DNA of 64,000 nt from Euryodendron excelsum (taxonomy: Eukaryota > Streptophyta > Magnoliopsida > Ericales > Pentaphylacaceae): NCBI GenBank assembly GCA_033060915.1, contig CM065394.1, positions 19,937,001 to 20,001,000 of the forward strand, given 5' to 3'. How positions within the stretch are numbered: the stretch's first letter is position 1; the number at the start of each line of letters is the position of its first letter. Below are positions 23,854-36,829 of the stretch, piece after piece. The notes below the pieces were generated by a model, which did not search any database, was not told the DNA's origin, and was given only the letters and a program-made list of their open reading frames with translations. The translations under genes and the position numbers were made by a program.

Positions 23854-26800
23854 ATTTCTCTTTTTGTTTTCCTTTTGGTGCTATCAACAGGGTACTACTA
23901 AATAACAATCAACTTTGAAAAAATTCTCTCCGATATAAACATCAGCTGGTAACTCAAAATTGGTTGATGGCGTCCATGGGCCATCAAAATCCAAGCCATG
24001 GCATTTAAAAGGGCCCAAGTAGCTTATTGGGGTCAGTTTGGTTTCTCAGGCCCATTATGGAAACAATAACATGCAAGCCTCAGTCTTTTTTTTTTGTTTT
24101 TTTTTTTTTTCAGCCTGAAGCCACTGTTATTCAACAATAATTTATCCGTGGCAAGAAATGGGTTACGTTTGTTGATAGCATTCAATGAAACCCTCCAAAT
24201 GGGCCCGTCAATTGGACTAGGCTTGGAGTACATGTACCTTTTTTGGGTGAACTATTTTTTGGACATAATGGATGGCTTATATTTATTGGTAAGTTAGACT
24301 AAGAACATGGTCCAATATTACAAGCAATGTGACTAAAACGGAGGATGGTTATGGGCTGTGTTCACACCATCGTTAATTGGTCATAGTTCCAAAACACAGT
24401 TTTTTTTTTTAATATTGTTCCAAAGCCAAAAACTAACTGGCAGCTACAAATAGGAGATCCCTCACCACCCAAAAAGAGGGGGTCAGTCAGCCCATCGGCT
24501 TTCATCACAATTCACAAGTATAATGGCAGTGGACCGGGGTGGGACGGAAGTTGGGATTTTCATCCCTACCTTCACCTAAAATATTTACTTCTATCCTCTC
24601 TTTCATCCCCTTATGCAGATTAATTTACACCTTCATCCCCGTCTCTACGGGTACAAACCTGCCTCTAGTCGCCTCTACCCCCAACTCAAGCCCAAACCCA
24701 AGCCTAAGTCCAAGTCTAAATTTTTCATTTTAGTATAAAGGAAACAAACAACACAAAGTAAGAAAAAAAAAAAAAAAACTAAGGTATTAGGAATATTAAT
24801 AACATTTTGGGTTACATATACATTTAAATGATGTTATTGTAATGTCAAAAAAAAAAAAAAAAAACTAAAGCTTAGATAATAAATTAAAAGTCCATCAAAC
24901 AAACACAATTAAAAAACTATTAAACATAAGTTGGACACCAATTAATATAAAACTTAATAATTATATCATTAGCACACCAAACACTATAATACATTTCAAA
25001 AGTCGTAGATGCATAACTTGATAAAGAGCATAAATACTTATATGGACTATTATAACAATAAAAATTTAAAAGCAGCTTATATAAAAAATTAAATAAAAAA
25101 GTTTGCTAAAAGGTGAGAAGGCGGAACTTGGAGGGGCGGGACGGGAGAAGAACTTAGTTCATTCCCACCTCCATCCCCTCATGAATTTTTCTTTTGACCT
25201 CTATCTCTGCCTCTATCTTTATTTTGTGTCCTTCATTCTCATCTCGAACGAGAAGGATTTGTCCGGACCTCCAATTGTTTCCGGCCCATTGCCTTCCCAA
25301 GAGTGCACCCACATGGCCTGGGTGAGTTGTTGCGTTTGAGATAAGGGGTCAGGTATTCTCCTACTGTACATACGTTTGTGTACATATATATTTATTTGTT
25401 TTTGCTAGTGCAAAAAGATAGTAGGGGCGACCAGTATGACAAGCAGTCTGACTACAGGAGATTCTACCAAGTTGGGAGTGACCCTCAATAGATTTGACTT
25501 TAAAAAAAGAGAGGGATTGTTTAGTGTAGGTGGTTGAGATCGGGTTTCAAGACAAGTGGCATGGTATGTATGCTGACGGGGTCGAAGGAGGTGAGTTATA
25601 GCAGGAGCTGAGACAATTTTAAAGAGAGAAAGGAGTTAGTGAGGGAATCAAGAAAGATGGAGAAAGATACCATTATCTCTCTTGAGGCTATTGTTATTGG
25701 GATTAGTGATTTATGTTCTTATATTTTTCTTAAAAAATAAAGTATTACAATTCAATATTTGATGATTTATAAGCATACTTGATGAAGTGCTTGGATACCG
25801 ATCTCTATCAGCAGTGTATATATGGATTTGCAGTTACAGAACAGAAGTTAAACTACCAATTCTACCGCGACTGATTTAGCTGCAAATATAAGGGAAAAAT
25901 TGATTCGTTCCATTGAAGAATACAATGGCATCCCAAAGCCATTCTATCCAAGTTCCGTTACATATCCCAGCTAGATTGGTCAATGAATTAGAGATATTTA
26001 ATTGTAGAATGGTACTCAAAATTTAAAATTATAAGTAATATAGTATCAGGGTAGACAAAGTTTGGGTTCAAATTGCATCGTTTATTTATTAAATATTTTT
26101 ACGTGTTTGACCCACTTACGATGAATAGTTTGGCCGGATGTAAAAAAATGTATAAAGAAACAAATAATAAAATTATTCATCTCTCTAACAATTTAACATT
26201 TTAAATGAGTTGATAATCAATAATTAAATAAGAGATACATGGCTGATACTGTAAGATTGTTGTTCATTGTTCATAGAGAGAGAGAGACAGAATAGTGGCC
26301 AAGCTATAGAGAGAGAGAGAGAGAAAATAGTGGCCAAGCTAGTCCAGTTTGGTGCTAGAAGGAAAATGCGAGGTGACCTAATGCTAGGTAGGCCTAATTG
26401 CTATGGTGGGTTTTTATTGGCCAACCCATGAGTCATGGCCATGCATGTGGGTAACCTAACCACAATGTTCAAGTGACAGTTTTGGTCCTTGGTCTCCCAC
26501 ATTTTCCAATATATGTATTGCTACCATTGGAAACTAGTTCAATCTTCCACCGATCACATTTGACCCACCCAAATTTGTTTAAATTTCTTACACTGTTTTC
26601 ACCACTCTCATCCTCTCTCTCCAAGTTGATTAAAGTATATTTCATTACAATACTAAACATTTTAATTTTTGTAGGAAAACTTTCTCCTTTGTAGCCCCAT
26701 AACTTATGAAACAATATATTTTCGTTTTCAGGTTCACACTTTATATTTATCTCAACCACAGATGAAGAGTTTGTTTTTTTTTTTTTTCCTTCTATCTCAA

Positions 26801-27545
26801 TAGACGAAGAGTCTTGAATCTTGATATTTACTCCATTATAGCTCTCAACTCATCATAATATTTCAGTAAGTATAGCTCACACTTCCAATACCTAAGAAAA
26901 TACAGATAAGCAATAATTTGCTTCATTTTGCTAGATAAGTGGCATATAAGCATATAACCAAAAAGATGTTCACAATTCTCGCAGCACAGACCAAGAACCC
27001 TTACTAATCACATGAATGGATTCCATAGTATTGGATATATTGCGAATGAAAAATTTTATCCGTACAAAATTTTTATGCAAAAAAAACACTTTCCAAATGA
27101 TGTACCAGTAGTACTATGAAAATTTAATTTATAATGGTAAGAGTTTTGGTTTGGAATGAAAGGGCCTTCTCTACTACGAATTGTTCCATATAACAAAAAA
27201 GATGGTACATTAAGCGAGAATATTGACACGACGATATCAAATGTACACAATCTTATGTCGTGTATAGAAAAACTATTTCGTGGTTTTTACCCTGATCCCA
27301 AAATGGCAGGGTCCGACTATAGAGCTTCCCCACCAATACATTAAAAAATGCAAATTTAAGGTTGCACAAAATCATTTCGACCTAGATCCAAATAGATAGC
27401 TAACCGTTTGGAACAAACTACTAAGCGCCAATGTGTGCTCCTCTTGGGCCATGATATTTGTCTCACCTCTAGGTCCGCCTTTATACATAGCCCTAGTGTG
27501 CTTGCGCCAACACAATAGTTTGGAGATCACGCCCTGATTCACTCC
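23854..27545. other. Intergenic DNA without recognised genes
   Basis: Contains poly-T and poly-A runs (about 24088-24110, 24761-24778, 24847-24863), GC-richer patches near 24530-24730 and 25110-25330 whose ORFs lack any familiar domain, and a small duplication at about 26275-26340 in which a GA run plus AATAGTGGCCAAGCTA occurs twice. No RNA gene or regulatory element could be supported. Confidence 0.5.
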
Positions 27546-27710
27546 TCTGAACTGCTATATAAAGGGATCTAATTAAAATTAGGAGGTACACCCACTCAAC
27601 TCTGAACTGCTATATAAAGGGATCTAATTAAAATTAGGAGGTACACCCACTCAACTCTGAACTGCTATATAAAGGGATCTAATTAAAATTAGGAGGTACA
27701 CCCACTCAAC
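27546..27710 (+). repeat. Three perfect 55-bp tandem copies, each with a TATA-like box
   Basis: Units start at 27546, 27601 and 27656 and are identical over 55 bases. Each contains CTATATAAAG, followed by GGATCTAATTAAAATTAG. Perfect identity points to a recent event or an assembly or polymerase artefact. Whether the TATA-like words work as promoters cannot be told; the next element (LTR at 27841) lies 130 bases downstream. Confidence 0.95.
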
Positions 27711-27840
27711 TCTTACTATAATCTCTAGCCTCTTACCTTTGCCTGATCGTACGAAATTTTGCAAAATTTTGTAAAAGAAGCAATTTCTAACACAATGTAC
27801 ATATAAATAAAATATGCTTAAAATGTACACTTAACAAACA

Positions 27841-28825
27841 TGTATAAGCATCTCATTTTTGTCCGTTTGACAATTTTCGACCCAACCAGATTTACATTCA
27901 AACTGATACAGACATATTCAAGTCCAAATTGATTTTCCGGACTCAATCCAGTCAATCAATCGCTTCGTAGGTACGCTAGGCCCAATAGAGACAGAATGAC
28001 CAAAATGCCCTTGGGGCATTACTCAGTCCAATTCCAGTTGGCACGTATTCTTAAAGACGGTAAATCCATAATTCAACCTCAATTTCAGTTCAGACCAGTC
28101 AAACTCAATCTAACACGTCTTTCAAAAAAGTTGATCCCTTAAGTAGTAAGTCCATCTAAGATGACACATTTACCGAGAAAGTACAAAATCCCTTAGAACG
28201 ATAATTCCTTCACACTCGTCGGCCGGGATAGAACTCAAGTCCTCGAGATGGTAGAGTGGTTCACTTTTGGCACCTGCTAGCCTGCTAACGTAGCGTGTTC
28301 ACTATTTGGCACATCTTTTGAGAAAGTTGATCCCTCAAGCGGTAAGACCATCCAACAGCTTCCTTAGATTAGACAATCTTTGAAATTAATGCATATCATT
28401 AAAGTGACAGAAACACTCACAAATATCGCAACCATCAGAGTAACGGAAACATTTGCAAATAGGTTAACATCAGGAATGAACACTCCTTTTGGCTGTGACA
28501 CGTTTACCAGAGAACGAGATACCTTTGGAAACCAACTTATCACACACCGTTAGAGTGACGGAAACACTCAAACTTTGGGTTAACACCAGTGCTTGCTAGC
28601 ACATTTCGGTGAAAAATGACCAAACTGTCCCCTTGGACCCTATTGGCATGCTTCTTAAGAAAGTACTTAAGACCTCAGAGCGGTAAGTCCACCCTTCCAA
28701 GATTGTCCCAAAGATAATCTAGCAAATTCTAGCCCCTTCCGGATCGATTTCGAGAGCATATGGTCAAAATGACCATTTTGCCCCTAGGCATCCAATTGTC
28801 TCTGGGAACCACACCGGCTTTGAGT
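27841..28825 (+). repeat. 5' part of a Tat/Ogre-like LTR (element a), interrupted
   Basis: It starts TGTATAAGCATCTCATTTTT, matching the sense start (TGTAAGCACCTCATTTTT) of the 43951-48816 LTR read in reverse. The match continues through GAATGACCAAAATGCCC, the GGAAACACTCA blocks, GGTGAAAAATGACCAAACTG, CCTTCCAAGATTGTC and GACCATTTTGCCCCTAGG to ACACCGGCTTTGAG at the right edge. It is clearly diverged from that copy. The LTR is cut at 28825 by the copia element; the rest should lie beyond the window. Confidence 0.85.
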
Positions 28826-29489
28826 TGTTGACCCAAGGGTCAATCTTCATAGCTAATGGATGATTTTGATGATAACGAAACCTAGTTATTATGAACTAAT
28901 GTGTTTAACTTGAGTGTGTAGCTTAGTATGATAAAACCTGTTTAGATTTGTGGGTAATCATGAACTATGGAGTACCATAGAAGATCTTGTTAGCACCTCA
29001 TAAGAGTACCAACACTATTATTGGCACATGTGAAGTCTCTAACAAAAATAATATTCCCGGCACCTCAATCAAAGTGATGACACCTGCAAAAGAAGAATTT
29101 TGGCTTGGATATACATGTGATTAATAACATCCATGGCCAGTGAAGACCCTTGATCCTTATATTCATATCAATTCATTAAAAGCATTATGAAGCTTAGAAA
29201 GTTGTCCTTAAAGCATTGTGGAGAAAGCTCACAAGAGGAGTATATCAAAGATTGCCGACAATGCAAAAGATTGGTGGCACCCGATAGTCTGATAGAGTGA
29301 AAGTCTTCACTAGCACAAGTAATTTCTTGACTTCTAAATAGATTGATGAACAAAGAGCTACCAAAGGATAAAAATACTTAAGAAGTTTAGAGAGTTATCA
29401 AGAAGATCAATAGAGTTAAGACATATTCACACCATCAAAGATTGATTTACAAAAGGAATAAAAGACGGTCTGTGGATACTAACTGCAAT

Positions 29490-29840
29490 TACAATAGAAA
29501 ACCAGATTGCTGACACTAACCAAGATTGCTAACAATTTTGACAGAAAGTAAAACGGTAAAAAAGAAGCAGGGAGATAGACTAGCAGTACAAGATAAAGAC
29601 TGCTAACAATCTTGTGGAAGAACAAATGGTAAAGAAGCAAAAAGATAGAGTAGCGGCACGAGATAAAGAATACCGACAATCTTATTGAAGAGCAATGTCA
29701 AAAGAAGTCACTGCAAGCCAAGATTGGTGATACCAGAGAAACGATTGCTAACAATCTCGGTAAATAGTCATAGCGAAAGAAATGATGAAGTCAAATTGGC
29801 AGTACCAATAGAAGATTGCTAACAATCTCAGTAGGTGACA
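29490..29840 (+). repeat. Degenerate tandem repeat in the copia LTR
   Basis: Blocks of the form AAGATTGCTAACAATCT plus AGATAGA.TAGC.GTAC.AGATAAAGA recur four to five times with a period of about 60-90 bases, upstream of the TATA box. The position in U3 suggests a repeated enhancer-like segment, but function is inference. Confidence 0.7.
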
Positions 29841-29935
29841 GGAATTCGTTCCAACGGCCAGATTTTTGAATTTGTTTTAGCCACCCATACATTTAATGCA
29901 CCTCCAACAACTCTAACAGCTAATTTTTATGAGAG

Positions 29936-29947
29936 ACTATAAATATA
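29936..29947 (+). promoter_or_regulatory. TATA box of the copia LTR
   Basis: ACTATAAATATA about 640 bases before the end of the LTR; transcription would begin about 30 bases downstream and define R. Confidence 0.65.
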
Positions 29948-30585
29948 CGAGTTCAGACTCATTTAGGAAGAAGAGACAAGGATCTTAAAGTGCAAAAATC
30001 CAAAAGCTCCAAATCTTCCTCATTACTCTGCAACTGCCATAACCGAGAGGAACCATTGAGCTGTAACATTTATTATCTTCACTTCTAAGAGTGATACTCA
30101 TTATATTGTAACCTCATTACTTCTTAAAAGGTTGTTGTAAACCTTGAGAGCTTGGGTGTAGCTTGAGTAACACACTTGTAAAATCGAGAGCTTACATTGA
30201 AGCTTCTCGGTGGTAAGGATTTGGTGTAAATCTTCGAATGTAACAGTGAGCTGAGCATTTGAAAAAATTAGCAGCTGTGTAAGGAGAAGATTACATAATG
30301 GAATACCTTCAAGGGGATCAAGGAACAGAGGACGTATGCAAGGATTAAGCCGAACCTCTGTACATCTCTTGTTCTCTGCTTACTGTTGAATGTATGTATG
30401 CTAACTGCTGAATATTTTTGCATGCTACCTATACCTGTTAGTAATCTTAAGTTGCATCAGCATTACTTAGTGTTTGTCTCCAACTAAGTAGAAATTTATT
30501 TATTTTTATACTGAAATTCCACAATAATTTTGAAAGAACCCAATTTACCGCCCCCACCTCTTGGGACATTCTTTGAGCTAATAAT

Positions 30586-30597
30586 TGATATCAGAGC
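30586..30597 (+). other. Copia primer-binding site (initiator Met tRNA type)
   Basis: TGATATCAGAGC differs at one base from the plant consensus TGGTATCAGAGC complementary to the 3' end of initiator tRNA-Met. Confidence 0.85.
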
Positions 30598-30640
30598 CTG
30601 GTGCTCACATATAAAGGCTCTACATCCTTGAGTAAGATCC

Positions 30641-32377
30641 ATGGCCAACATTGCTAGAACCTCTATTGCAGAAGGTCAGTCCACAAACAAACCTCCCTTG
30701 TTTAATGGCACGAACTATAATTACTGGAAAAATAAAATGAAAATTTACGTTCAATCTGTGGATTATGAACTTTGGAGAATCATTATATATAGACCTAGAA
30801 TTCCTACTAAAAGGATTGAATCTGTTGAGGTGGCCAAACTTGAAAATGAATGGGATGCTGATGATTTTAGAATTATGCAAGCTAATGTTAAGGCTATGAA
30901 TTTGTTGTATTGTGCACTAGATCCTATTGAGTTTAATAGAATTTCAACTTGTGACACTGCTAAAAAAATTTGGGGTAGGTTAGAAGTCACTCATGAAGGT
31001 ATAAATCAGGTAAAAGAATCTAAAATCAATCTTATTGTGCATAACTATGGAATGTTTAAGATGAAGACTGAGAAATCTATTACTGAAATGTTTACTAGAT
31101 TTACTGACATTATAAATGGGTTGAAATCCCTTAGAAAGATTTATTCTAACAGTGAATAGGTAAGAAAGATACTCAGATCCTTACTTAGAAGTTGGGAAGC
31201 TAAGGTGATAGCAATAGAGGATGCTAAGAATCTGAATACTCTGCCTTTAGAAAACTGCTGGGGTCACTTATGACGTATGAGCTAACTCAAAGGTAAAGCA
31301 CATAAGATGATGATGAGAAGAAGAAAAGGACAATTGCCTTCAAATCTACCTTAAATAAACCAGATAGTGATGAAGAAAAAGACAAGGGTTTAGTTATTGT
31401 CACTAGAAAGTTTAAAAGGTTCATGAGAAATAAATAGAGGAAAGGCAAGAAATTTGAAGCTAAAGGAGATTCAAGCAAATGAGACTCTACCATAATCTAT
31501 TTTAAATGCAAGAAACCTAAGCATATCAAATCTGAATGTTCTCAACTCAAGAAGAGAAGAAAAATGAGCAAGGAAGCTGCAGCTATGGTAGCAACTCTGA
31601 GTGTCAGTGAAGAGTTAATCTTAGAGGATGAATCTAACACTAAAGAGATAGCTAACATCTGCTTGATGGCCCAAGAAGAAGATGAAAATGAGGTATTTAC
31701 TTCAGACTTTTGACTCTACTCTAAGTGAACTTCAAGATGCTTTACATGATTTGATGGATGAATTCAAAAAATTAGGAGCAAAAAACTGCTTTCTAAAGAA
31801 AATGATTTCTACTTTGACTAAAGAAAATGAAACCTTAGCTTTTGAAAATAAGTCTTTAAAAGAGAAAATCAGGGACTTGGAAAACATCTTTGAAAATTTT
31901 GTAAAGGGAAGAAAAAACCTTGATTCAATCCAATGAAGTTAGAAATGCACCTTTGATAGAGGAGGAAGTGGTTATAATCCTTTTGCTAAAAAGAAATCAT
32001 ATAAAAAGTTTTTCGCCAACCAAATTCTTCTAAAAATAGATGTATTTATTGTCAAAAGATTGGTCACTGTGTCAGTCAGTGTTGGTTAAGAAGAACTTCT
32101 AAAAATGATGACAAGATGAAGTGGAAACCAAAGAAGATTGCTGACACTAACCCTGCAAGACCCAACATGAAGTGGGTACCAAAAATCAAAACTTAAAATC
32201 TACTCTGTGCAGGTTTGTTTAAAGTCCCAACTGAAGAAAGAAATGTGGTATTTGGATAGTGGCAGTTCAAGGCACATGACAGGGGATGAAAGTCACTTCT
32301 CTTCTCTTTCACTCAAAGATGGAGTAATGGTGACTTTTGGTGACAATAGCAAGGGTAAAATCATTGGGATTGATAGC
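30641..32377 (+). pseudogene. Copia gag-protease (left half of the polyprotein)
   Basis: Starts ATG at 30641. Residues 1-172 form the gag domain (PPLFNGTNYNYWKNKM near the start, a hallmark of SIRE-like copia gag); the frame then stops at a TAG (31157). After frameshifts follow a zinc knuckle whose first Cys is Tyr (YFKCKKPKHIKSEC, about 31500), a coiled-coil segment (31682-31936), a second, intact CCHC knuckle (CIYCQKIGHCVSQC, 32041-32082) and the aspartic protease with WYLDSGSSRHMTG (about 32240), so the catalytic DSG is present. The reading frame is cut at 32377 by the insertion of element c. Role in life: capsid and polyprotein processing. Confidence 0.9.
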
Positions 32378-32977
32378 TATAAGTGGGATTTCTAGGAAGG
32401 CCTGATTGATTACTGGAACCAATATCGATGAGTCTCCAACCTGCTGTAGAGAAACAAAAGATTTAAAATGGGTCGACCCTCCTTGGGCCGATCACACTTC
32501 AACGGTCAAGTTAGCTATCTTCTCTAAAAATAGAGTAAAATTCACAAGTGTATATGACTTAGTTGGATTGATCATACATTGCTCTCTCATAGCTCTAGTA
32601 TTTATACTGTGGTGCTTTCTGTTGAGCCTACTTGATAATCATAACTCACTACTCAGGTCTATGCTGGCTAGAGCCGACTAATCGGACATAATTTTTCCTG
32701 TATCACTTTGCTAGTGCTTGACTGATAGGATGTGAGCGTCGTCAGTTGTGCGCAGCGCCTCCTCGGCATTAAATGCGAGTCTGTTCTCTATTTAATGCTT
32801 TGTCCTTCTGTACAATTATACCCTTAAACTGGGCTAAGAGAGCCTCAGCTTGGGCGGACAAAATGACCTGGGCCTGTGGCATAACACTCACCCTTGGGCT
32901 GCCCTAAGCCCAACTTAATAATGCCAATCAGCTTGGGCTTGCTAAACTGGTTTGGGCTCATATTTGTTTGACCCACA
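32378..32977 (-). repeat. 3' LTR of element c
   Basis: On + it reads TATAAGTGGG...GACCCACA; the right copy reads TGTAAGTGGG, so the terminal TG has become TA here. Next to it, in sense orientation, the internal region ends in a purine-rich AGGGTTAGGGGCAAT, a plausible polypurine tract (about 32978-32993). Confidence 0.92.
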
Positions 32978-33271
32978 ATTGCCCCTAACCCTAGTGCCCT
33001 GATTGTAGGGGTCTTGGGCTAATATCTTGTAATGGCTAGGTGACGTCAACCGTCAGACGCTCTTACATGGGATATAACCATTGGGCTACCTCAGATCTGT
33101 GGCCGCCGTGCTAACATTCTTTTTGTAGACCAGAGGGTGTATCCATTATTTGAACGTAGAACTCCCCCACGCTTTGCACTCATCTTTGTCGCGAAAACTA
33201 TCATTATGTAAGTCCTCCCTCTCTTTGTATTCCTTCTTCATTGCTTTGAACCCTAGAACCCCTTAGTTACC

Positions 33272-35530
33272 ATGTGCACCAGACTTAGGGGAATGCTTTG
33301 CCATTCTGACTCCATCACTGCCTTCAAACAGTGATATAATTTTCCAAAGAGGGTAAATATAGGCTTGGTAGGGCTGAACGATGACAACTAAAGGGTGATT
33401 GAAGAGGGGACTCCGTCTTCCCTCATCGCCATAGTAGAGGGTGGCCTTAGGTTTCCCGTCCACCCCTTTTTGACTCAAATCCTGAGCCACTACGAAATCA
33501 CCCCAATCTAACTACTGTCGAACGGTTACAGGATAGTAATGGGGATGATTAAGTTGAATCGCCTTTTGGGCATAAACCTGTGTCTTCATGAATTCAACTA
33601 TTGTTATGCCACCATGGAGGTGGGCGGTGGTAGTAAAACGGAGCACTACAAGTATTATTTTAGGGCCAGGCATGGGTTAAGGGAGTTGGTCCAATTACTT
33701 CCTAGTTTGGAGAAGGGGATTGACGATGCCATAGTGAGAGTGAGGGGGCCATGGGAATTTGGTGACATCCCTGTAGAATTGGCGCTAGAGATGAGGTGCC
33801 CCAGAACGCCGAAGAGAATAGCTCTACCTTTCTCTTCGCTACTTGATTTGATTTTTTCTCTGTTTGATTTTTCCTTGGCTCGTTGCTTAACTTTGTGCTT
33901 CCGTGTTTCCTAGCTACCTTTGGACCCTGGGACAAGCACAGGGACAAGCAGATACCCCGTTAATCGGCATCGATCTTGTTGGCTTGCATCGAGTCTGGGC
34001 ATACAAAAGCGGGGGAGAGCTGCAAAGGATAGGCTATGATGCGCACGTACTATTGGGCTACCCAATTCGGTACCAAACCTTCACTGCGATTAACGGGGTA
34101 TCTGCCGATGTGATTGCTGCCTAAAAAGTGGAGGGGGCTAGGCACGACATTGAGGATCGCTCACTTCTCCCACCGCTTCTAAGTCTCGCACCTATTGCCG
34201 CTGTCTTCGTTTCTTCCTCTGTGGTTGAAATGGCTCTCAAAGTTCTAGACTTAACTCTAACACTGGGACAGAGGGGTTCCAGGAAGAGGAAGGGAGCTGT
34301 ATCATCTTCTGCCGAGACCGTTGCTCAGGCAAGTGACACCAACACTCCTTCTCCGCCTACCGTGCCCCCTGCCACTGGAGTTCCTACTGCCACCGAGGTG
34401 GTCGATCTGGTGAAAGAAGCAATAGCCCAGGTGGTTGTGAAGAAAAAGAGGTTGGTAAAAGTGCTTAAGAAAGCCACCGCCCGAGAGATAGCCACAGGCA
34501 CGGCCACTACCCCAGATAAATTGGTGGGACCTTCTGCTGCCAAGAAGGGCAAGGACATGGTGGAGGGACCATTGGCTGAGGAATTCATAGCACGACCCAA
34601 GATCGATGAGCGGGCGATGACTATTGAGGACTCGGTGCTGCACTGCCCGGGCGCTACTATCGGGGCCCTCCAGGCTATTATACCGCCTAGGGATGTCAAG
34701 GACCTAAACGTCATTGACACTAGGGATTTGATGCTTGGTGCTGTTCAGTCACCGTTTATGGTAAGTCTGCTATACCGAACTCTTTGTTTTACCTGTTAGA
34801 TTTGAAGGTCTTGCACTAATGCATGTTTTCACTTGTTCTCCGGAGGGTGCTATTCACGGATTAGAGAAAATGCAACAGTTTTGTAGCCTATAAGATCAGC
34901 ATGTGGCTGCTCTGAAAAAGCATTCCGAGCTAAAGGATAAATTCCACTAGAGAGATCGGGAGGCCAGAGGTCTTCAACAGGCTTGGCAGGACAGCCAGGG
35001 TGCTCTTGCTGAGTTGTAGGCTTCCTTTAAGTAGAAGAAGGAAGACTGCTAAAAAGTTGAAGCTGAGGCTGTCAATCTGAAGCCCAGGCTGACTAAAGTC
35101 GAGAAGTCAACGGCTGTGGCAAGAACGTCTCTGGCTGATGCCTAACTGGAGGTAGAGCAGTTAAAAAAGGAGTCTGAAGCCAAGTACAACAAGGGCTTTG
35201 AGGATGCCAGGAATCATTACAAAGCCCAGGTCAAGCAGATCGCGGAACAAACATTCCAAGACAGCTGGAGGGCAGCTCTAAGGTAGTTCAAGCTGGACAA
35301 GTCTTCTTCCCTTTGGGCGAAAATTCCTGCCCGTGCTAATGCAGTACTTGAGTCGGAGGATGAGGCCGACGAATAAACTGAATGTGAGGGGGAAAAAAGA
35401 TGCCCCTAAAATTTAAGTGAATAAAGAAGCCAATCCAGCCAAGCTACCTTTAGCTAAACTGCCATTGAGCTTCGAACCACCATCGGCTGGCCAATCTGCT
35501 GCTGATCCCTCTTCCACCGAGCCAGCTTAG
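33272..35530 (+). pseudogene. Antisense spliced gene of element c, Transposase_28-like
   Basis: Opposite in strand to gag. ATG at 33272; exon 1 (to about 33815) contains GLRFPVHPFLTQILSHYEI, a piece around 33539 with LLGINLCLHEF and YKYYFRARHG, and RGPWEF, which fit the plant 'putative gypsy type transposon' domain (Pfam Transposase_28). A first intron of about 100 nt is suspected near 33816-33914 (acceptor TTTCCTAG; donor not clear). Exon 2 (about 33915-34760) is Ala/Pro/Thr-rich with basic KKKR patches. A clear intron, GTAAGT at 34761 to CGGAG at 34845 (85 nt, phase 0), precedes a Lys/Glu/Ala-rich coiled-coil exon. About ten in-frame stops are TAG or TAA, plus one TGA, each one C-to-T step from Gln or Arg codons. 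The biochemical role is unknown. Confidence 0.75.
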
Positions 35531-35890
35531 AGTCTCTCTTTCTTTTCTTTTGAACTGCATTTATATTTGCAAGAGGCATCGTTGTAATGAATCTATTTTG
35601 TACATATGCTTTTATGAATATATTCATTAGGCAAAATATTTTGCTTATTTGTTTATTTGAACTTCCAAACTTAACCAGATTGAATCCCTATCTAACTTTA
35701 GGAAAAAATTTGACGAACTGCCTTTTTTAGGCTAATGGGATCTGTTTTATAATAAAGTAGGTGCTCCTAGCTTCAGCCCACTTGCAAATCTAGGGAAATA
35801 AAAATCTTTCTACCCTTAGCTTTACCAGATTTGGTTAGGGTTGAGTCAAGTTACTTAGCTTTGTCATTTTGATGAAGATCTCTACTGACC
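35531..35890. other. Noncoding spacer of element c
   Basis: Follows the antisense gene; AT-rich with possible poly-A-signal-like words on + (about 35590-35640), as expected for a 3' untranslated region of that gene. Nothing else is seen. Confidence 0.4.
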
Positions 35891-35899
35891 TACTCGACT

Positions 35900-36290
35900 A
35901 GGGTAGGACTTGGTTTGAACACTAGTTTTTATTGACCTTCATTGGCCGACCTGGTCATAAATGATACAGGACTAGGTTTTTGTGACCTTCATTGGCCAAC
36001 CTGTCCAACTTAGACAGGACCAAGTCTTGACACTTGGTTTTAATAACCTTCATTGGCCAACCTGGTCGTAAATGATCTAGGACCAGGTTTTTACACCTGA
36101 TTTTTGTGACCTTCATTGGCCAACCTGTCCAACTTAGACTGGACCAAGTTTTAACACTTGGTTTTAATGACCTTCAGCAGCTGACTTGTTCAACTTAGAC
36201 AAGACCAAGTTTTTACACTTGGTTTTAATGACCTTCATTGGCCGACTTGGTCATAAATGATCCAGGACCAGGTTTTTACACCTGATTTTT
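35900..36290. repeat. Tandem repeat tract in the 3' region of element c
   Basis: GACCTTCATTGGCC-containing units occur six times (about 35934, 35980, 36046, 36108, 36168, 36228), mostly 60-66 bases apart, alternating between a CTGGTCATAAATGATCCAGG type and a CTGTCCAACTTAGACAGG type. Tat-lineage elements are known to carry variable tandem arrays near their 3' end. Confidence 0.88.
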
Positions 36291-36829
36291 TTTATTCATT
36301 TTGTCTTCCTTCAATACTTTGCTGTTTTGGAGTGGCGTCAAATTTGCTGAGTAGCTTTCAATTTTCATTGATTTGTGCAAAGGTTACATATTTGTTGAAG
36401 GACGTTGCATCCTTACAGGCAGATACATCCCTTAAGAATAAGAAGGGCCTACGTGTAGAATTTCTCGATATTATTTGCGTTCCAAGGTCAGGGTCATTGT
36501 TGTGTTTTCTTTGATAGCTTCCGATCGATATGCCCTCAGTTGGAGCCTAACTTCTCGTTAAGTGGATGTTGCATGTTGCATAGTTTTCGATGATTTGACT
36601 CACGACTTAGCTGGGGACTTTTCTGAGTGGATCATGATTTCAGTAATTCTGAGATCAATAGCTTGCCGCAATCTTTGTTGTAGTGAATTCTAGCGTAACA
36701 ACCTGCCCCAATGCCTTTGAGAATTTTCCCTGAATTTGCCCCCTAATCATTAGATACTCTGTTAGCGAACGGCTTCCAATTGTTCACCTTTCTTCCAAAT
36801 TTGCAGGGAGATGTCATCATGTTGTACAT

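Larger units (their letters stand above)
28826..30583 (+). repeat. 5' LTR of a Ty1/copia (SIRE-like) element b
   Basis: It starts TGTTGACCC just where homology to the older gypsy LTR ends, and finishes shortly before an initiator-Met-type primer-binding site, giving about 1760 bases. A TATA box is present at 29936-29947 on +. The partner 3' LTR is not in the window because element d interrupts the tail. The exact 3' edge is uncertain by a few bases, since the expected CA end looks mutated (TAATA). Confidence 0.75.

Noticed and set aside
24539..25339. Possible host exons in GC-richer patches
   Set aside because: ORFs are short, with no domain, no convincing splice structure and repetitive Pro/Ser content.
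29490..29840. Spaced repeats resembling a CRISPR array
   Set aside because: Units are degenerate and variable in length and lie in U3 of a plant copia LTR; there is no cas context.
30586..30597. Possible tRNA-derived sequence
   Set aside because: It is the primer-binding site of the copia element; no cloverleaf surrounds it. No tRNA gene was found in the window.
34302..34720. Two long minus-strand ORFs
   Set aside because: Shadows of exon 2 of the Transposase_28-like gene, which is GC-richer and poor in reverse stops.
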